Shown here: positions 19,858 to 31,671 of the stretch, piece after piece
How the letters are laid out: each line of letters begins with the position of its first letter
Position numbering within the stretch: the stretch's first letter is position 1
Origin: Siphonodentalium dalli
Taxonomy: Eukaryota; Mollusca; Scaphopoda; Gadilida; Siphonodentaliidae
Direction: 5' to 3'
DNA length: 64,000 bases
Assembly (NCBI GenBank): GCA_032622095.1
Contig: CP136064.1
Coordinates: 43,172,989 to 43,236,988 of the forward strand
Position numbers and translations under genes: made by a program
The notes under the pieces: model-generated
Database searches by the model: none
Told to the model about the DNA's origin: nothing
What the model saw: the letters and a program-made list of their open reading frames with translations, nothing else

Positions 19858-19875
19858 AAAAAAAAAAAAAAAAAA
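19856..19875 (+). repeat. Poly(A) run directly after the 186-aa frame
   Basis: Twenty consecutive A bases start within the TAA stop codon. This resembles a retrocopy tail, or it may be a chance homopolymer. Confidence 0.8.
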
Positions 19876-20261
19876 CATAGTTGTTTTTGGTTTAAGTATA
19901 AACCAAAATGAGATTGTACTGGAGGTAAAAATGTAATGATAGAAAAAAAAACAACTAATTCATAACTAACCTGTATAGAATATTTCACACGCACAGCATA
20001 GGTCTACCGAATTTGTAATTGTGAACTGGATCGGGTAGCATTTTATAGATCGAAAAAGCGGACACCTTGGATAAATTGACCAATGACGGCCATACGTTTA
20101 TAGTAATACGTGTTCATACACGCTCGATGTTATCTAACATCGAACGTGTTTGAACAAGTCTTAGTATAATCCGATAACTACCATCGATCGAATGTTTACA
20201 CTCTCATTACAACCTTGATCAAATATAGACGATTAAATTATATATATATTACGTACCTCGT
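19876..20261. other. Spacer between the 186-aa gene and polB, with hairpin
   Basis: No gene is visible. A hairpin with 21-base arms and few mismatches lies at 20112-20155 (arms starting GTTCATACACGCTCGATG). Minus-strand donor-like sites occur at 19970 and 20256. Confidence 0.5.
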
Positions 20262-23200
20262 TCAATATCCATATGGCAGTGTATCCATGTTATCCAATCG
20301 TCTGCGTTTGGTATAAACAACTCGGTACTGTTTGTCCTCAGATCTGTTATATATCTTTCTTTTTCCTTTCGATCTGCATATTTTCCTTGGATTGGTTGTG
20401 GTGATGGGCACTGTGCTTCCAGATTCTAACAGCTCTTTAATCGTCTGGAAATTGATGAACTGTGAATTTTCAAAGTTCAAAGAGAACCCCCGAACTTTAC
20501 ACGTCTCTTTAGCTTTATTTGTTCGATAAGCGTAATTCTTGGGGCCTCCAGAAACAAATTCTTCGATGTATTCATCAGGATCTAGCTCGCTGGTGAGTTG
20601 GCCCAAATAGTCGCCCAGTGGGGGATTAATTTGATCCTCAGTGCTGCTAAATACACAACTATCCGTGTCGTAATATAATACTCTTCTGTCCAAGGAATGA
20701 ATAACTTCATATAGCATTAATCGAGCGTGACACGTCGTGAATGTGGCCAAATATATGCTATTCGCTGCTCCACAAGGCACACAGTCTTTTCGATAGGTCC
20801 ACTCCATTTGAAGAATGTCATCAGTTATGACATGAAAATTTTCCATTTGTTTCATTGGATTTGAAATGAGCTGGAATAGATTGTCTTGTTCCGATTCATG
20901 GAAATACTCGGTCTGTTTGAAATTCTGGTTTTGGCCTAGCTTCCCCCAAAATGAGTTGAGCATGAGCTTACTGATTTGCCTCAGTCCTGGATTCTTTTCG
21001 ATGCTTTCTCTGTCCAGTAATATACCTTCGTTGTCTTTATACGCTGTGATGTATTTATCCATGTCTTCGTTAGATTTTATCCAATCCGGAGGACCGCTAG
21101 CCTGCTGCTTGAACTTTAAGAAGGTGTTTATATATTCCGTGAATAATCCATTTTGTTGGCTATAGTCTGACGTTTCGGTCCAATGGTATATTTCATATAT
21201 TTTGAGAATCTTGTATCCCACTTTGACAGCTGTCTCCAGTTCAGGAATACACCAAACACCGGTAATAGCTCTCTGTTGGCACGTACACGTGCAAGGTCGT
21301 TGATTTTCATTATCAGCACAAGTCCTGCACAGTGGAAACTTCAGTTTACCTTCGGATCGATACAGTAATACGGGGTGATAGAGTCCATTAGGTGGTAAAA
21401 TCTTGACTTGCGCTATTCCGAAGTAATCCTTAAGCTCGGTAATGTCATCGCCCAAAATGATTTTAGGGTGTCCAATCGGGTAGCGAGCGTATTTGAGCAC
21501 ACTTGGATACAGCGACGTGAAATCAAAATAGTGTATTTTCTCACCAACGGCAGTTTTGTAGTGTAATTTAGTTGCATTCGTTCTGCCGCCGAAGAAACTG
21601 TCTCTAGGCTCTAGCCGGTCAACAATGTCAAAGCTAGCGATGAAGTCACGAAGCTCCGGATTAGTCTTTCGAGCAGCGACGAACTCGTGTTCCCAAATGC
21701 ACACATATTTCATGCCTCGACTTTCTATAAACTTCTTCTTTTTCTGTGTGAGTCCGTATAATTCATTAGGTGTCTGGTTGGTTATCGGATTCTTGACTAC
21801 GTCTCTATCGTGACTCAGACAAAGTTCACATCCATGGAATTGACATCCGTGAAATTCGAATGCCGTGTTTAATTCTTCGCAATAGCCATCCAATCTGTAC
21901 TTTGCATCATCGAGTTTCTTTTCACGGCCGTTCAATGCGTGAGTTATGTGAACTTTGTCTTTGAACATCATCCATTCCAGCCATTGAATAGAACTTTTGC
22001 TGTATTGATCTTTATACGATGTCTTGGGGATTCGAGCTATCTGGGATTTGAGAAATTCTTTCTCACGAATTTGGACGCCGCGTTCATCTTGAAGTTTTGT
22101 GTCTTGAACCCATTCACCTTTGTATAAAATAGACAAAGTTCCATCTTTACATTTAGCAGGAAGCCACGTTTTCCCTTCGGTACTTAGACGCACTCTCCAT
22201 TCCTCGTCGACGAATTTCGTTCTGAATATACCCATACATACCGATGCGATTGTAACGTATTGGAATGGATCAACCGCACCAACCAGTTTGAACTTAATAT
22301 CGCCAGAAAACTCGTCAATTACGGGTTGTATATTTCCAGTCGCATTCATGATGTGGGTTCTGAATTTTATGCAAGCTTGTCTCAAAATATTGACATCACT
22401 ACGACAATAATCCGATAATTCTTTCTTGAAGATGAAAACTGCATTTGTTTGAGCAGCGTGCCATTTCGTGAAGTCTTTACGTTCAGCCACACTCATATAA
22501 TCAGCGCCGTAATATTTGGCATCCGGATAGGGTCCTTCATAATTCTGGTTGGCTGATTTATTGAAAAAGTGCGGGAACCATCCTTTTTTCTCGCCATCCA
22601 GACCGAAAGTTTTCGGTAACAGTGCCAACTTCATTGGTAGAAAGCTGAGACTGTCCAGTACTTTGATATGAAGATCTTTTTCCACGTATAGGTACATCAA
22701 TTTGGATCCATTATATATAACTTTGGGTCTCAATGATTGATCAATGAGATATTCCATGAGAAAATATCCATCGTAACCCTTGAAGTTGTGATCCAGTGCT
22801 ATGAATCCCTTGTGTTGTTCCGAGAATAACCATTTTCCAAACTTTTCAACGGTATCAGGACCGCTAAATATAACCTCTCGGAGTCCGCATGTATCCGAAC
22901 ATAAATTTCGGTCACTCATCTTCTTCTTCTTCTTCGCATCACTGTCGATACACGCATCACATAGAGGTCCGCAATTTCTACAGTTCGGTTTCACTTCCAA
23001 CGATTCATGCATGCATTCGTAGCAAGCTGTTTGGGCGACGAGGAAGTTCGGTGTATGCTGGACTTTTCCGCACCATGTTTTTAAACAGTTCTGAAAAGTA
23101 ATAATTGAACGTTTTAACCTCTAGCTTTATCGATAATAAAAAACAAAATAAAACGTCTACACTTTGTTTAGATAATTATTTAAAAAAATAAAAATAAAAA

Positions 23201-25485
23201 AAAAGGTTTTGGTATAGGTTCAACGTTAATAAAGAGCGTTGACGTATTACTATTGTTCGTTGGTTGATCCTAAAAATTACTCGTTCCAATCTACGTGTCA
23301 ATATTAAAAATGTATATCATGATCCGACCATCGACATATAGCCTGTATAATTGTCGATTCAAGCACGCAGCTATCAAGTTCAATAAAGTTAAAACAATTA
23401 TATATTACGTTAGTTTACTATATAACAATTACAAATCTCTTTTCACAAAAAAATATGTTACACATTTTCAATGTGTCAAGAATTAAAAAAGTTAATTACT
23501 CGGTTTAACATCTGTGACTCAGTTGAATTTTAATATTGAGACCCCTTAACTTTGGTCGAATTCAAGTATGTAATTGTTATATGGTAATATAACACGCGAG
23601 GTAACAGCTAAAGAGCGTTCTGCGATAATCTAATATAATTTTTAAAAATGCAAGAGCGTCTCTACTTATGCGCGCCTTTAATAAAGAGCGTTACGTTATC
23701 GTGATTTCGACTGTAATGTGTTACATATATATATATTACAATAAGGTTAAGACTCACCTGACACTTAGCACATTTCTTGCATATATGATCCTCTTTACAG
23801 TCCTGGCAATCCTTTGTATGTAAAGGTGCATATCCTTCAGAACATTCCAATATATCATGTTGAATGGTTTCGAAGTCGAAGAAACAGAATTTAGCTCTTT
23901 CATCATCAGTAACGGGAGGTATGGCCCTTACATAGCATTCGTGTGGTCCCATTGTGTATTTGTCACACGATCTACAAAATGTTTCTCCGCACACGTGTTG
24001 ATTCGGACGTCTTTTCCGTCTCTCCATGACTTTTGTACAGTCCAAGCATTTCCACCATTTTTGACAAGGAGCTGTCGTTTCTCCCGAAGCTTGATTAATA
24101 GGTTTTGCTTTATGACGCACGAAACATTGATGAGACATACACGTCATGTTACAATCTGAACAATGTTCTTTGTTTTCACTTTGTTCACATTTATCACTTT
24201 TACACACGAAACAGGTGTGTTCACAATAATGCTTTCCTTTGGTTGAATAATGTTTTAAACAATGCACACAGAAATATTGTGCGCTAAAGAATCCCGTTAT
24301 GGATTGTATAGCGTGGAAATGTTCATTAGCAGTGAGATATAAATATATCACGGGTCTTTCTATACCGTCTGTAGGCGCGCTGGTAATGAATTTATTACCC
24401 AGTCTAGCACTGACGACTAGTATTGTCAAATTCAGAGTGTCCTCGAATGCTTTTAGATCTGCTAAACTGGCTGGTCTGTCTGTTGATACACCTGCGATGA
24501 CACTAATTGCTTTGGCTAATTTTCCTTGCTCCGTACGTTTTTTGGCCCTCATATGGTTGTAATAATTGATCGGTACTTTTCTGTATTCCATGATGAGTTG
24601 TAAATTATTTCTGGTTCCTCTATTCTGTGTTATTTCCAGCCATTCATCAGGACTGCAAATATTTAATTTACACCAACATGTGGCGATAGCCCTAGCCATA
24701 CACATATTGTCGGTATTTTCAATCGTAACGATCGATGTTTTATTTCTTAGAATGTCACTTTCATCATGTAAAGCCGTTATCCTCCTCCGTGCTCCGCCTT
24801 TAGGTAACTCGATGGTGCCTATATCTACGCGGAAACTTTGATTAACAGTCAGTGTTTGGTTGCTGTTCAAAACGAGTTCGATTCTGTCAATCACAGTGTT
24901 AGCATTTAACGTTTGCAACGTTTGTAACGGAACTACTATAGGGTTGTCCAAACTCTCATGGTGAATGATAACTCTGCCAAGATCATTGTCAGCCAAATTT
25001 CCACGAGCTCTTTGAATAGTGTCCTCGAACATTGAATGTAGATTCCTGTATATGTCGATTAACTTTTTCTCTTTGTAAATTTCATCTAATTTGATCTCAT
25101 ATGTTCTCTGTGTTGCCAAATTGTTTCCGAAGGTTCGTTCACTCCTTTTGCGAATGCTATATCCGGTTATTTGAATATCAGAACTGCCGGCTGTTTGATT
25201 GTCTGATTTTACAGCTCCTTCTTCGTCTTCTCGGTTTTGTAATCCTGATGGTCCAGCTGTACCGGGTTGTGAGTTGTTAACATCATTTTTAGACGCATCA
25301 TGTTCTCCGTATCCGATTTGGTTCGGCCATGGGTCATCTCCTGAACAAAGCGTAGATGCTTCAATTATATCTTCATCCAGTTGATAAGCTACGATAGCCT
25401 TGTCGTATTCTTCGATGTCTTGCAGAATACATTCTATTTCATAAATTTCATCCACTGTCAGAGGTGTCATTATTTCTTCAGCCAT
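20262..25485 (-). CDS. PolB: Protein-primed DNA polymerase B, two exons
   Basis: The replicative polymerase of the element. Exon 1 is 25485-23758 and exon 2 is 23090-20262, joined in phase 0, for 1,518 residues. The N-terminal part has an acidic start, a DNMCMARAIATC motif and a Cys/His-rich zinc-finger-like region. Exo I (FFDFET) is near residue 535, Exo II (LDHNFKGYDGYF) near 675 and Exo III (YCRSDV) near 804. A FEFHGCQFHGC segment near 985 resembles the Vsr-like insertion known in this family. Then come FFGGRTNA, motif A (DFTSLYPS, about 1099), motif B (LNSFWGKLG) and motif C (YYDTDS). All catalytic residues are present. A C-terminal basic tail (KRKIYNRS, YTKRRR) may be a nuclear signal. 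Confidence 0.92.
23091..23757 (-). other. PolB intron (667 bp, phase 0)
   Basis: The donor is CAG|GTGAGT at 23757 and the acceptor TTACTTTTCAG ends at 23091. The intron is A+T-rich with stops in all frames. Removing it restores a continuous frame across the exonuclease/zinc-finger region. It carries three plus-oriented AAAGAGCG motifs (about 23230, 23610, 23682). Confidence 0.8.
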
Positions 25486-25553
25486 TTTTCGAGAAGTCCT
25501 GAGTAGTGATTACAGCGGCGTATATTCACTATATGGAATACAGCTTAGTAAGC

Positions 25554-25565
25554 TATATTTTTATA
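25554..25565 (-). promoter_or_regulatory. TATA-like box upstream of polB
   Basis: On the minus strand TATAAAAATATA lies about 70 bases upstream of the polB ATG, in the short non-coding gap before the right TIR. Confidence 0.5.
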
Positions 25566-25728
25566 CCATAAAATCCCGAACATATGCAAGCACGAATGAC
25601 GTAACATTATATAAGATTATATATATGAACGTAATGTATGAATAGGCCGATAATTGGTTTTGTACGGACGAGGCAACATTAGTTGTTTAACTGGTTATTA
25701 TTACGTAACCCTGTGTTCCCCCCGCTGA

Positions 25729-26614
25729 GAACACCTGCAGATTATCTATTTCTCTAAACATCGAACATGTCTGAACCTATCATTGGTACAATAGCAGTGA
25801 TATAATGTTACATCATCGGTGCTACCTGGAGTTTTCGGCGTACAAAATGGTCGTAAGTGTGAATGGAGTGATAAGGGGTTATTACGTAATGTTGTTATAA
25901 CAATGTCATCAAAGCAATTTCTATAATTGAGTGTCTCACGACCTGACGTAATATGTATGCATGTTTTGGCTAACTAATTACCGTGTGAATGACACAGTTT
26001 ATCAACCTTAATTGATACTAACTCGTTTGTTCAGACATTAAATCGATATGTTTTCTGAATAGCAGATAACTGTGACCGGGGAAATAATATAATTCATTTG
26101 GTAAAGCAAAGGTGTGAAAGACACATTGTTACCACCAATGTCGCGTGTGATTGCGTGTACAGCGAATATGACAATTCATTCTGGAGGGTTGTAATTTCAC
26201 ATTACAATTTTCGACCGTTAGGGATTGAACATAGTACATCTCAAAACTTCCAATAATTCACGATAATACACACCTGTCATATGGGATAGAGAGAGTGTAA
26301 AGAATAAACGCTCTTTATTATTTATGTAAAAGTAATGGTGTCTATTTTCAGGTATGACAATTATATGAACTGCGTCCGATAAAACACTGGAATATATGCA
26401 TTCATATCGATGGTCACAATGTCCAATAAAGCTATTTCTAAACATCGATTAATAAATTCATGAAAAATATTTGAACAAAAAATATTACGAAAGATATTAC
26501 GCGCAAATAATTTAACATTCGACATTTTTTAATATCGAGTTTATCAGAAACCGAAAACTCGTTATAAATTTTTTATTTAAACTTTTTTTAGAGAAATAAT
26601 TTTGAGGGTTTTGA
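25729..26614 (-). repeat. Polinton right terminal inverted repeat
   Basis: Reverse complement of 10861-11746 with equal length (886 bp). It ends GAGGGTTTTGA at 26614. It contains the perfect AATAAAGAGCGTTTATT palindrome near 26302-26322. Confidence 0.95.
26218..26445 (-). CDS. Small open frame inside right TIR (75 aa), doubtful gene
   Basis: Mirror copy of the frame at 11030-11257, differing by two residues. Coding is doubtful for the reasons given there. Confidence 0.2.
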   Translation of the reverse strand: MFRNSFIGHCDHRYECIYSSVLSDAVHIIVIPENRHHYFYINNKERLFFTLSLSHMTGVYYRELLEVLRCTMFNP

Positions 26615-26760
26615 TAATTTGGAAGTTTGGAAATTTTGGGGTTTTGATAATTTGGAAGTTTGGAAATTTTTAAATTTTTTGGAAAAAATAATTTTTGGAA
26701 AAAATAAATTTTTGAAGTTTTGAATTTTTTTTTGGGTTTTGTTATTTTGGGAATATTTTA
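26615..26760. repeat. A/T-rich minisatellite abutting the Polinton right end
   Basis: Degenerate units of GATAATTTGGAAGTTTGGAA and related sequence start immediately outside the element. It does not match the left flank. It could be host satellite, or terminal sequence added at one end only. Confidence 0.5.
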
Positions 26761-27603
26761 GTACAACCAATTTTAGACCCCAAAGATTCTATTTTTAGAA
26801 GTGGAGCGAACGAGGCCCCTATTCTTCTCCTATGATATTATACAAGAAAACTAAGATGCATGCATCAGGTCAGCCATGAACTATTTAGCATAGAATAATT
26901 CAGTTCGGTTGCAGTTTCACAACGTTACAACTGACATACGATTACACCTTGAATGTGGAACTATGTAAGAGTGAATATTAATGTTTTAAATCCCATGTTT
27001 CACCTTTAGTGGTAATGGGGTCGTACTTTATTAACACGCAAGTAGTGTAATTAAGTACGGGTAATTAGAAGTAACAAATCGTTTAGTTTCTATCGTATCG
27101 GCTAAAAGGGGTGAGCAGATTGCTGATGATGAATGCTCTCGTTAGCTGCCAATATAATGTGCATATTTGCCCCGTTACGTTTATACACTGTAGCATTGGC
27201 GGGCCAGAGTGTGTTGACATGTTAAGTGTTTGGTTCATTAATAACAGATCAGCAGGGATTTGTCGTGATAACGTATACGTGGAAATATGCTACCTAAACG
27301 GTTAAATTAACGGTTGATCTATTACACCACCGTGTATACTCGGTTTAAATAGGTATATTATATAGGGACGTGTGCTCAATTTTGGTGCGGACCGATGATA
27401 AAAAAAAATCAGAGGTAAATGTCGGCGGGCGGGAGGGCCATTTTTTCAATAATTTTTAAAGAAATTGAACAGTTGCAGCAGCAGCAAAAAAAAGGGTGTA
27501 CAATTGGCAAATGATGAGGGGCGCCGTGACGTGTAACTAGGATTGAAATTAGATATGCAATTTGGAGATTATTGGATGAGGGATGTTATATTAATTATAT
27601 TAA
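26761..27603. other. Intergenic or intronic, no supported feature
   Basis: No gene or element end is seen apart from short frames below 65 residues. Confidence 0.4.
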
Positions 27604-28066
27604 AGGGACGAGGGGGCTTAGTTGTCGAAAATATTCATATTTGTTCCAAACACCGTAAACAGAAAACTATTAAAACGCATACATTTTGGTTCAAATATAC
27701 GATCACTATCGCGTAAACATCATGCTCACATAAAGACCTACTAAATTTTACCTAAACAAGAGTCTGATTGTGTTATAGAAGGCAGCACAATGCTACTGGC
27801 TAATCACACACAAATGGTATAAACGCTCTTTATTATTTTCAAATAAGGAATTGAGCAACAAAGAACGCTCTTTATGTTTACCATCATAATATAAAGAAAC
27901 ACCAAGAAAGTAACTTTTTATGCTTTGTTCACATAACAATCGTCAAATTTACGACAATAACATTAACAAAGTATGTCTATATTTGAATATTATTTTCGTT
28001 TGTAGTGGTTTTTGACAGGTGGAAATATGTTCACAGCATACCCACCAAGGCCTTCCGTACCTTTAA
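27600..28066 (+). mobile_element. TTAA-flanked MITE (piggyBac-like target), copy 2
   Basis: Body 27604-28062 with TTAA on both sides. It is in the opposite orientation to copy 1 at 2988-3480. It starts AGGGACGAGGGGGC, ends CCGTACCT, and holds the paired AAACGCTCTTTATT and AACGCTCTTTATG motifs. It is shorter than copy 1 by about 35 bases. Confidence 0.7.
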
Positions 28067-28381
28067 GGTATACTGCAACTTTGTTTCTTGTCAATAGCAG
28101 AATACATAATGCTATTAAGAAGTGACACAAAACACAGAACATTTTTTTTAATTATAAGTATTGAGCAGTGAGAAATATTTGAGTCGAGGAAACCAGTAAC
28201 GAAAGGCGATATTAACATGATTTCTGTCAGCGAATAATTGTTTACGTTCCAATGAATATTAAAATGTACTGAAAACAAACTGCTAATGGGTGCCAGACTT
28301 TCATAAACACAAATTATGTATTAATGGTGTAACGACATATTTCGTTCTTAATTGTCTAAAAAAATAGGGGATGGGGATGTT

Positions 28382-28602
28382 TGGATCTCTAGTTTAACGA
28401 CATTTTTCGGTCTTTAATAGTTTAATGACATTTTTCGATCTTTATAATATCTCAAGATATAGGGGGTATTTGGATCTCTAGTTTAACGACATTTTTCGGT
28501 CTTTATAGTTTAACGACATTCTCGGTCTTTAATATTTCAAGATATAGGGGCCCTTAGTGGGTATTTGGATCTCTAGTTTAACGACATTTTTCGGTCTTTG
28601 AT
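28382..28602 (+). repeat. Tandem repeat with TTTAACGACATTTTTCGGTC units
   Basis: About three units of 60-110 bases share GGATCTCTAGTTTAACGACA and a CGGTCTTTAATA tail. They are non-coding. Confidence 0.65.
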
Positions 28603-28695
28603 AGCAAAATGGAAGAAGTACATCTTTGGAAAGATGTGGTGGCCCTAAAAAGGAAAGTTGTTTGGTGATCTTGAAATGCAGTTTTTCTGAACAGT

Positions 28696-29100
28696 CTTCC
28701 TTGATTAAAGTGATGTGAAACACTCCGGCAGACAACGGGCAGAGTGATCAAATAGAAATTAAGAATAATCTTTCTCAAAGTAGTTATTTGTTACGAATAT
28801 TAATCCAAATGGATGATACACAACGTCATTCTTATATATTAGTTAAATGCAATGACTCTCGATGGCGAAATCATTTTTGTTTCCTTGATTAAAGTGATGT
28901 GAAACACTCCGGCAGACACCGGGCAGAGTGATCAAATAGAAATTAAGAATAATCTTTCTCAAAGTAGTTATTCGTTACGAATATTAATCCAAATGGATGA
29001 TACACAACGTCATTCTTATATATTAGTTAAATGCAATGACTCTCGATGGCGAAATCATTTTTGTTTAATTATAGCCGATAGTTGCGCCCCGAATCGAGAT
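28696..29100 (+). repeat. Dispersed repeat family R1, tandem double copy
   Basis: Two nearly identical units (about 28696-28880 and 28880-29063) each start at CTTGATTAAAGTGATGTGAA. The second continues into the CCCCGAATCGAGATG end also seen at 1035-1252 and 61755-61985. The high identity of the units indicates a recent tandem duplication. Confidence 0.75.
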
Positions 29101-31275
29101 GTAAATATTTACAATTTGGAGTAGTTCAGACGATGTTCTCTATGAAGTGGTGTGGCAGATTTTTTTGGAAATTTTCAGTGATGTTAGTAGAATGATAACA
29201 TTCCCCAGGTTGGCAAAGTGCCTGAGCACTAACTTATCAATTTCTCGCACCCGAAAAAGTCCATAACAAGTCCATAATATGTCTTTAAGCATATATATAA
29301 ATCTCCGAAAACTAAAATTCTAAAGCATTAAACGATTTGCTATATTTCCAGGGCATATATTTCATCTGATTTTGCGAGAATCCATATATACTTTTTCACG
29401 AGAATCCAGGGTAATTTGCGAGAATATTTACGAGAATCTAGATTTGGATTCTCGCCGAAATATAAGCCCTGATTTCACTCTGAAGTGTGCCTAAATGGCA
29501 TAAATTGTACCGTGGTTCCCATGTTCGCCAAAGTGGCATAAATTTATTTCAGGATAATACTAATTTTAGGCATTCATTTATATCACTGATATCAGGACAA
29601 TAAATAGCCATTTCCATTGCATGGAACAAAGAGCGTTATTGTTTATCGGTGTTGTTTTTGGAAGTGGTGGTAGTTAAATTTTATACTTTTCGACCCCCAA
29701 TAAGTATTTCCGAACAAATGAATTATTAACAAGCGTGACATGACATCATTGACGAAGATAATTAACACCGATCTACAAGCAATTAAAGTCTTAAAATGAG
29801 CTAAAATTTAACATTTTCTTAAAAAAATTTACATTTTTATCTCTCGCGACATAATTGTCACCAATAAAAACAAATTTGATTCATCGTGGAAGTTAGTCGG
29901 TGACTATAAATAATGTCACCATTCAACTGAATGTTGTTGAGCATATTTCAACCAATTTTGGAAGTTTAAATGAATATTTTCTTCACACGCAAAGTAAAAT
30001 TGACAAATTTCAGGATTTTAGCCTGCTTCGTTGGGACCAAAATTTGTTGTGCACACTCAAGAAACGTCTACCGACACTCGCTAGGCCAAATTATGCCATG
30101 ACCATGCTATAAACTAGCTTGAAATTGGCAAAACAATGAATTTTATTTGGTTGAAAAAATTTACAAGGGAATCTCCAGTCCATATATAGGCATAGAGAAC
30201 GATTATTTTTCGATAAAAACGAAAATAATGCGAAATGAAATTCGGCACTCGTCAGAATGGTGCAGAATAACATACGAGTCTTGTTATATGCGAAAATTTG
30301 ACCTCATTCGATAAATTAGTCTCGTAATTAAGGAATGTGGAATTCCGTCGCACTGTAGTGTTACTGTACATGGCCGACGCAATTTTGAAATGTAAACACG
30401 CATCAAACACGCATCAAATTTACCTTTTGTGAGAATAACAAAAGCGCAACCTTGATCAAAGTAATACAATACACAACAACACATAGAATAAAACTGATAT
30501 AAGTGAGAATAAGACGCGTATTCAGACGTGGAATTTGACAACATTTCTTCGCTATAAATATATCTGACCCAGATAACCGAGATGCAGCTGTTTTGTGCAC
30601 GTCACTTTCCATATTTGGAATTTCCATATATGGGATTTGTGTTAACCTCAATACCGATCAAGTTATCTTAGCATAAACATAAACTATATTGTAATTTATG
30701 CAACTACGACCCTGTTAACCCTGATAACTAATAAAATATACCGGCCAATTCATTTTAAGATCGTTATTTCACTTTGCTTTAGGCATAAATACACTCTTAA
30801 ACGCACATAAACGACCCATTGGCGTTAAATTAAATATACTCGGTATTTATTAATATTAGTTTTTTTATTGCTCAGTATAGAGTTAGACCCTTGACACCTG
30901 TCAATATATTTGGGCTGAATTCATATGATGCGGTATTATTCCTCGAAATAAACAACAAAGCCGTCGTTACTTAGAAATGTCGTTTGGGCTAACATTTACA
31001 CAAATCCTCCGTGTGTTCTCCTCAATTGACACGCAGGTTCTCAGTCGACACACAGGTTATCCCAGAAACCGGTGTGAAATAAACAGCCAAGGTTTGGCTG
31101 AAATGATGTTCTATGAATTTAAAAAGTGTCCCTCATACACATAGTCATGATAGTGAAACAACAGTGAGCGAATCTCACAACTCATAAATGTGCTCAACAC
31201 TATGGGAGGTCAAATTCACTTTTATTATAGATAATTTCGGGAAAATATGATTCAGCATATATCACTCAATTACGC
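29101..31275. other. Intergenic or intronic, no supported feature
   Basis: No domain-bearing frame or element terminus is recognised. An isolated AAAGAGCGTTATT motif occurs near 29630. Confidence 0.4.
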
Positions 31276-31671
31276 TTAACCCTTTACCCAACAAACCGGC
31301 CAAAACCGGCCAAATAAAACTTCAACAGTCTAAAATATCTTCGGTCTGTCTCAATAGAACCATACAAATATGGATATCATTGGAACCGGCTCATTGACCA
31401 CATTGTGATGGTTACAGTTATGCCCTGTGCCAATGCATTCTCTTATATATGCGAGTCGACCATAGGTCGCCTCGCATATATAAGAGAATGCATTGGCCTA
31501 ACTTCTTTTTTTAACACTTTTTACCATTTTTTCTTACATTCTTTAACAATTTTATAATTTTTAATGTGTTAAGCCAATGCATTCTCTTATATATGCGAGG
31601 CGACCTATGGTCGACTCGCATATATAAGAGAATGCATTGGCACAGGGCCCTTATGTTGGGTAAAGGGTTAA
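31276..31671. mobile_element. TTAA/CCCTTT MITE with nested palindromes, copy 1
   Basis: The outer inverted repeat TTAACCCTTTACCCAACA is at both ends, so TTAA lies next to CCCT-type termini, as in piggyBac elements. Inside, 31423-31647 begins CCCTGTGCCAATGCATTC and ends with its inverse. Each inner arm is itself a hairpin around TATATATGCGAGTCGACC. A related inner unit occurs at 59835-60210. It has no coding capacity. Confidence 0.75.

Larger units (their letters stand above)
10861..26614 (+). mobile_element. Polinton/Maverick element, apparently complete
   Basis: A 15,754-bp self-synthesising DNA transposon / virus-like element. It is bounded by 886-bp terminal inverted repeats of equal length. 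It encodes the diagnostic set: protein-primed DNA polymerase B, retrovirus-type integrase, FtsK/A32-type packaging ATPase, adenain-like protease, major capsid protein and a penton-like protein. All main frames are open. Near-identical termini and intact genes indicate a recent insertion. A perfect 6-bp target duplication is not evident: the left flank is GGAATT and the right flank is TAATTT. In addition it carries TBP-like and PC4-like genes. Confidence 0.95.

Noticed and set aside
10855-26620. Perfect 6-bp target-site duplication of the Polinton
   Set aside because: The flanks GGAATT and TAATTT do not match, and shifting the end by one base does not help.
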